8,756 nucleotides of DNA, from contig SKJO01000405.1 in NCBI GenBank assembly GCA_007121975.1, forward strand, positions 1-8,756, given 5' to 3'. This DNA comes from Nitriliruptoraceae bacterium. Its GTDB lineage: Bacteria > Actinomycetota > Nitriliruptoria > Nitriliruptorales > Nitriliruptoraceae. How positions within the stretch are numbered: position 1 is the first letter of the stretch; each line of letters starts with the position of its first letter. Below the pieces are notes generated by a model. That model searched no databases. It worked only from the letters and a program-made list of their open reading frames with translations, and was not told where the DNA came from. Of the stretch, positions 7,158 through 8,756 are shown in pieces. A program made the translations under genes and the position numbers.

Positions 7158-8665
7158 CCACCGAGCACGACCGGATCGAGCTCGCTGGCACCCTGGTGCG
7201 GTCGCTGGCCTCCGCCAGGCAGGCCGCCGGCCTCTACCCGCTCGGCCACCCCGAGCGCCTCGGGCACGGCGAGCAGTTGGCCGACGCCGCCCGCCTGCTG
7301 CTCGACGCCACCGCCGCGGGACACCCCACGATCTTCATCGACCGGGGCAGCTTCTACCTCGGGACCGTGTTGCTACCGCGCGAATCGTTGGCGTTCGGCC
7401 GGCTGGCCGAGGAGCTGACGACCGCCGGGATCGAGTCGCTGACCATCAGCGGGTCGCTGGGTGCCACCGACGTCGATCGGCTGGTCGAGATCGTGGTGGG
7501 CGCCGCGCCGCTGCGCTCCGAGCTCGGGGGCCTGCGGCTCAACGCGGTCCGGCCCGCCAGCCGCGAGGAGGAACCCTGGGAGCACCGCCTGCGCGAGCTG
7601 CGCCAGGCCTACGCCGGCGGCGTCAGTGCGCTGCGCGAGGCCGCACGTCAGGCGGCTGCCGACGAACCGGTGGACCTGGCGGCTGCCACGGCGGTGGTCG
7701 ACCGGCTCTACGACGAGGTCGAGCACGACCCGGGCTACGGGCTGCTGCTCAGCGCGGTGAAGTCCTATGACGAGTACACCTACTTCCACATGGTCAACGT
7801 CTGCCTGCTGTCGGTGGCGCTCGGCCAGGCGATCGGGCTGCGTCGGGACCAGGTCCTGGTGCTCGGGCTCGGTGGGCTGCTGCACGACATCGGCAAGGTG
7901 TTCGTGCCGGCCGAGATCCTGCGTGGTACCGGCCGGCTCGACGAGGAGCAGTGGCGGCTGGTGCAGCGCCATCCGGTCGACGGCGCGGCCATGCTGCTGG
8001 CCACCGGCACCGGGCTGTACCACCCGGCCACCTCGATCCTGCTCGAGCACCATGCGGCCTACGACCGCTCGGGCTACCCGTCGCTGCACGAGCACCACCC
8101 CTCCGCACCCAGCCGCCTGGTCGCCGTGGCCGACTGCTTCGACGCGGTGACCAGCAAGCGCTCCTACCGCGAGGCACTGGACCGGCACCGGGCGCTGGAG
8201 CTGCTGGGATCCGCCGCCGGGCACGGCCTCGATCCCGACGCGGTCGCCGCCTTCCGCACGCTGCTCGGCAGCTTCCCGGTCGGGTCGCTGGTCCGGCTGT
8301 CCAGCGGTGAGGTGGGGGTGGTGGTGCGGCAGGACGAGGCGCTCATCGACCGTCCCACGGTGCTGGTGCTGTTCGACGCGACCGACACGCCCACCGAGGT
8401 GAGCGAACGGGACCTGGCCGCCGAGGCACCCGCCGGCCCCCACGTGGTGGCCCGCGTCGATCCCGATCACTACGGGGTGGACCTGTCGAGGTTCGTGGTC
8501 AGCGGCCGGTTGCAGGAACCCGCCGACGACCAGCCGGGCGGGCTGGTCCACGAACCGAGCCCGGGCGAGGCGGTGCCCGAGGGGTACATCGACACCCACG
8601 CCCACGACCACGCGCAGCCCGAGGGCCGCGAGGACCCGGACGTCGCCCCGCCGATCGAGCCGTGA
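7154..8665 (+). CDS. HD-GYP domain phosphohydrolase, putative cyclic-dinucleotide phosphodiesterase
   Basis: 503-residue soluble protein. Residues about 13-134 are a non-catalytic N-terminal domain (AGLYPLGHPERL at 25-36, then IFIDRGSFYLG, LAEELTTAGIESL) resembling the N-terminus of the upstream HEAT protein. A helical linker (138-195) leads to the HD-GYP domain, about 200-370. All expected metal ligands are visible: H212 (FHMVNV), H244/D245 (LLHDIGK), K248, H273 (QRHP), H299/H300, the GYP triplet 307-309, and D327 (ADCFDAV). The glycine of the usual HHExxDGxGYP is R305 (AYDRSGYP). HD-GYP enzymes typically open c-di-GMP to pGpG or GMP; a few act on cGAMP. After residue 375 comes a small beta domain (FPVGSLVRLSSGEVGVVV) common after HD-GYP, then an acidic, His/Asp-rich tail (THAHDHAQPEGREDPD). 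The start ATG 7154 overlaps the upstream TGA, with AGGAG at 7143-7147, 6 nt before it. No REC or transmembrane sensor is present, so input probably comes through the N-domain. Confidence 0.95.
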   Translation: MTTEHDRIELAGTLVRSLASARQAAGLYPLGHPERLGHGEQLADAARLLLDATAAGHPTIFIDRGSFYLGTVLLPRESLAFGRLAEELTTAGIESLTISGSLGATDVDRLVEIVVGAAPLRSELGGLRLNAVRPASREEEPWEHRLRELRQAYAGGVSALREAARQAAADEPVDLAAATAVVDRLYDEVEHDPGYGLLLSAVKSYDEYTYFHMVNVCLLSVALGQAIGLRRDQVLVLGLGGLLHDIGKVFVPAEILRGTGRLDEEQWRLVQRHPVDGAAMLLATGTGLYHPATSILLEHHAAYDRSGYPSLHEHHPSAPSRLVAVADCFDAVTSKRSYREALDRHRALELLGSAAGHGLDPDAVAAFRTLLGSFPVGSLVRLSSGEVGVVVRQDEALIDRPTVLVLFDATDTPTEVSERDLAAEAPAGPHVVARVDPDHYGVDLSRFVVSGRLQEPADDQPGGLVHEPSPGEAVPEGYIDTHAHDHAQPEGREDPDVAPPIEP

Positions 8666-8696
8666 ACGGCACGCACAGCTCCCGCCGGCCGTCGAG

Positions 8697-8736
8697 GCGC
8701 TAGCGCTCGGGTCGCGCCGCATGCCGCGCGACCCGA
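8697..8736. terminator. Perfect 11-bp hairpin after the HD-GYP gene, likely end of the operon
   Basis: TCGGGTCGCGC (8707-8717) pairs perfectly with GCGCGACCCGA (8726-8736) across an 8-nt loop, 42 nt past the stop codon. It is immediately preceded by a 10-bp palindrome GCGCTAGCGC (8697-8706). There is no T-tract on either side, so it is not a classic intrinsic terminator. High-GC actinobacteria often have such U-poor hairpins downstream of operons, and being symmetric it could serve both strands. Nothing else is recognisable from 8666 to the window end. Confidence 0.55.
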
Positions 8737-8756
8737 CCACGACCCCGCGCCTTGGC

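Noticed and set aside
7373..8740. Minus-strand reading frame opposite the HD-GYP gene.
   Set aside because: Shadow of a gene with all HD-GYP catalytic residues; no domain in the antisense product.

Overview
The window is very GC-rich with GC-saturated third codon positions and many long antisense shadow frames. GTG starts are common and Shine-Dalgarno sites are strong. Together with the gene content this points to a high-GC actinobacterium. A deep-branching lineage such as Nitriliruptoria is possible, but that is a guess from style and not shown by any marker. I see no rRNA, tRNA, CRISPR array, insertion sequence or phage gene. The window holds five protein genes in two divergent groups around a 203-bp intergenic region (3767-3969).

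Left, minus strand (3766 down to 1): a 997-residue fusion of a beta-phosphoglucomutase (HAD) domain and a GH65 inverting disaccharide phosphorylase. It is followed 32 nt later by a ClC-family anion channel/transporter gene that runs off the left edge. The fusion can phosphorolyse an alpha-linked disaccharide to beta-glucose-1-phosphate and isomerise that to glucose-6-phosphate in one polypeptide. The ClC protein keeps the gating glutamate but has lost the usual serine anion-site motif and the internal proton glutamate.

Right, plus strand (3970 to 8665): a homologue of cyclic 2,3-diphosphoglycerate synthetase (P-loop NTPase), then after 92 nt a HEAT-repeat protein, then an HD-GYP phosphohydrolase whose ATG overlaps the preceding stop (ATGA). 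By eye, the last two proteins share a related N-terminal domain of about 120 residues with a conserved LYP...P signature. One copy is attached to HEAT repeats and the other to HD-GYP. A translationally coupled pair carrying the same putative input domain looks like a two-protein signalling module, and it is the most interesting thing here.

How they may work together: the disaccharide phosphorylase and the cyclic-DPG synthetase homologue are both linked to small-molecule solutes, and a ClC protein moves anions. An osmotic or solute-stress theme is therefore possible, but this is inference. The HEAT/HD-GYP pair probably belongs to cyclic-dinucleotide signalling and may or may not be related to the metabolic genes. 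Non-coding stretches hold several GC-rich hairpins, including an 11-bp perfect stem after the last gene, none with a T-tract.
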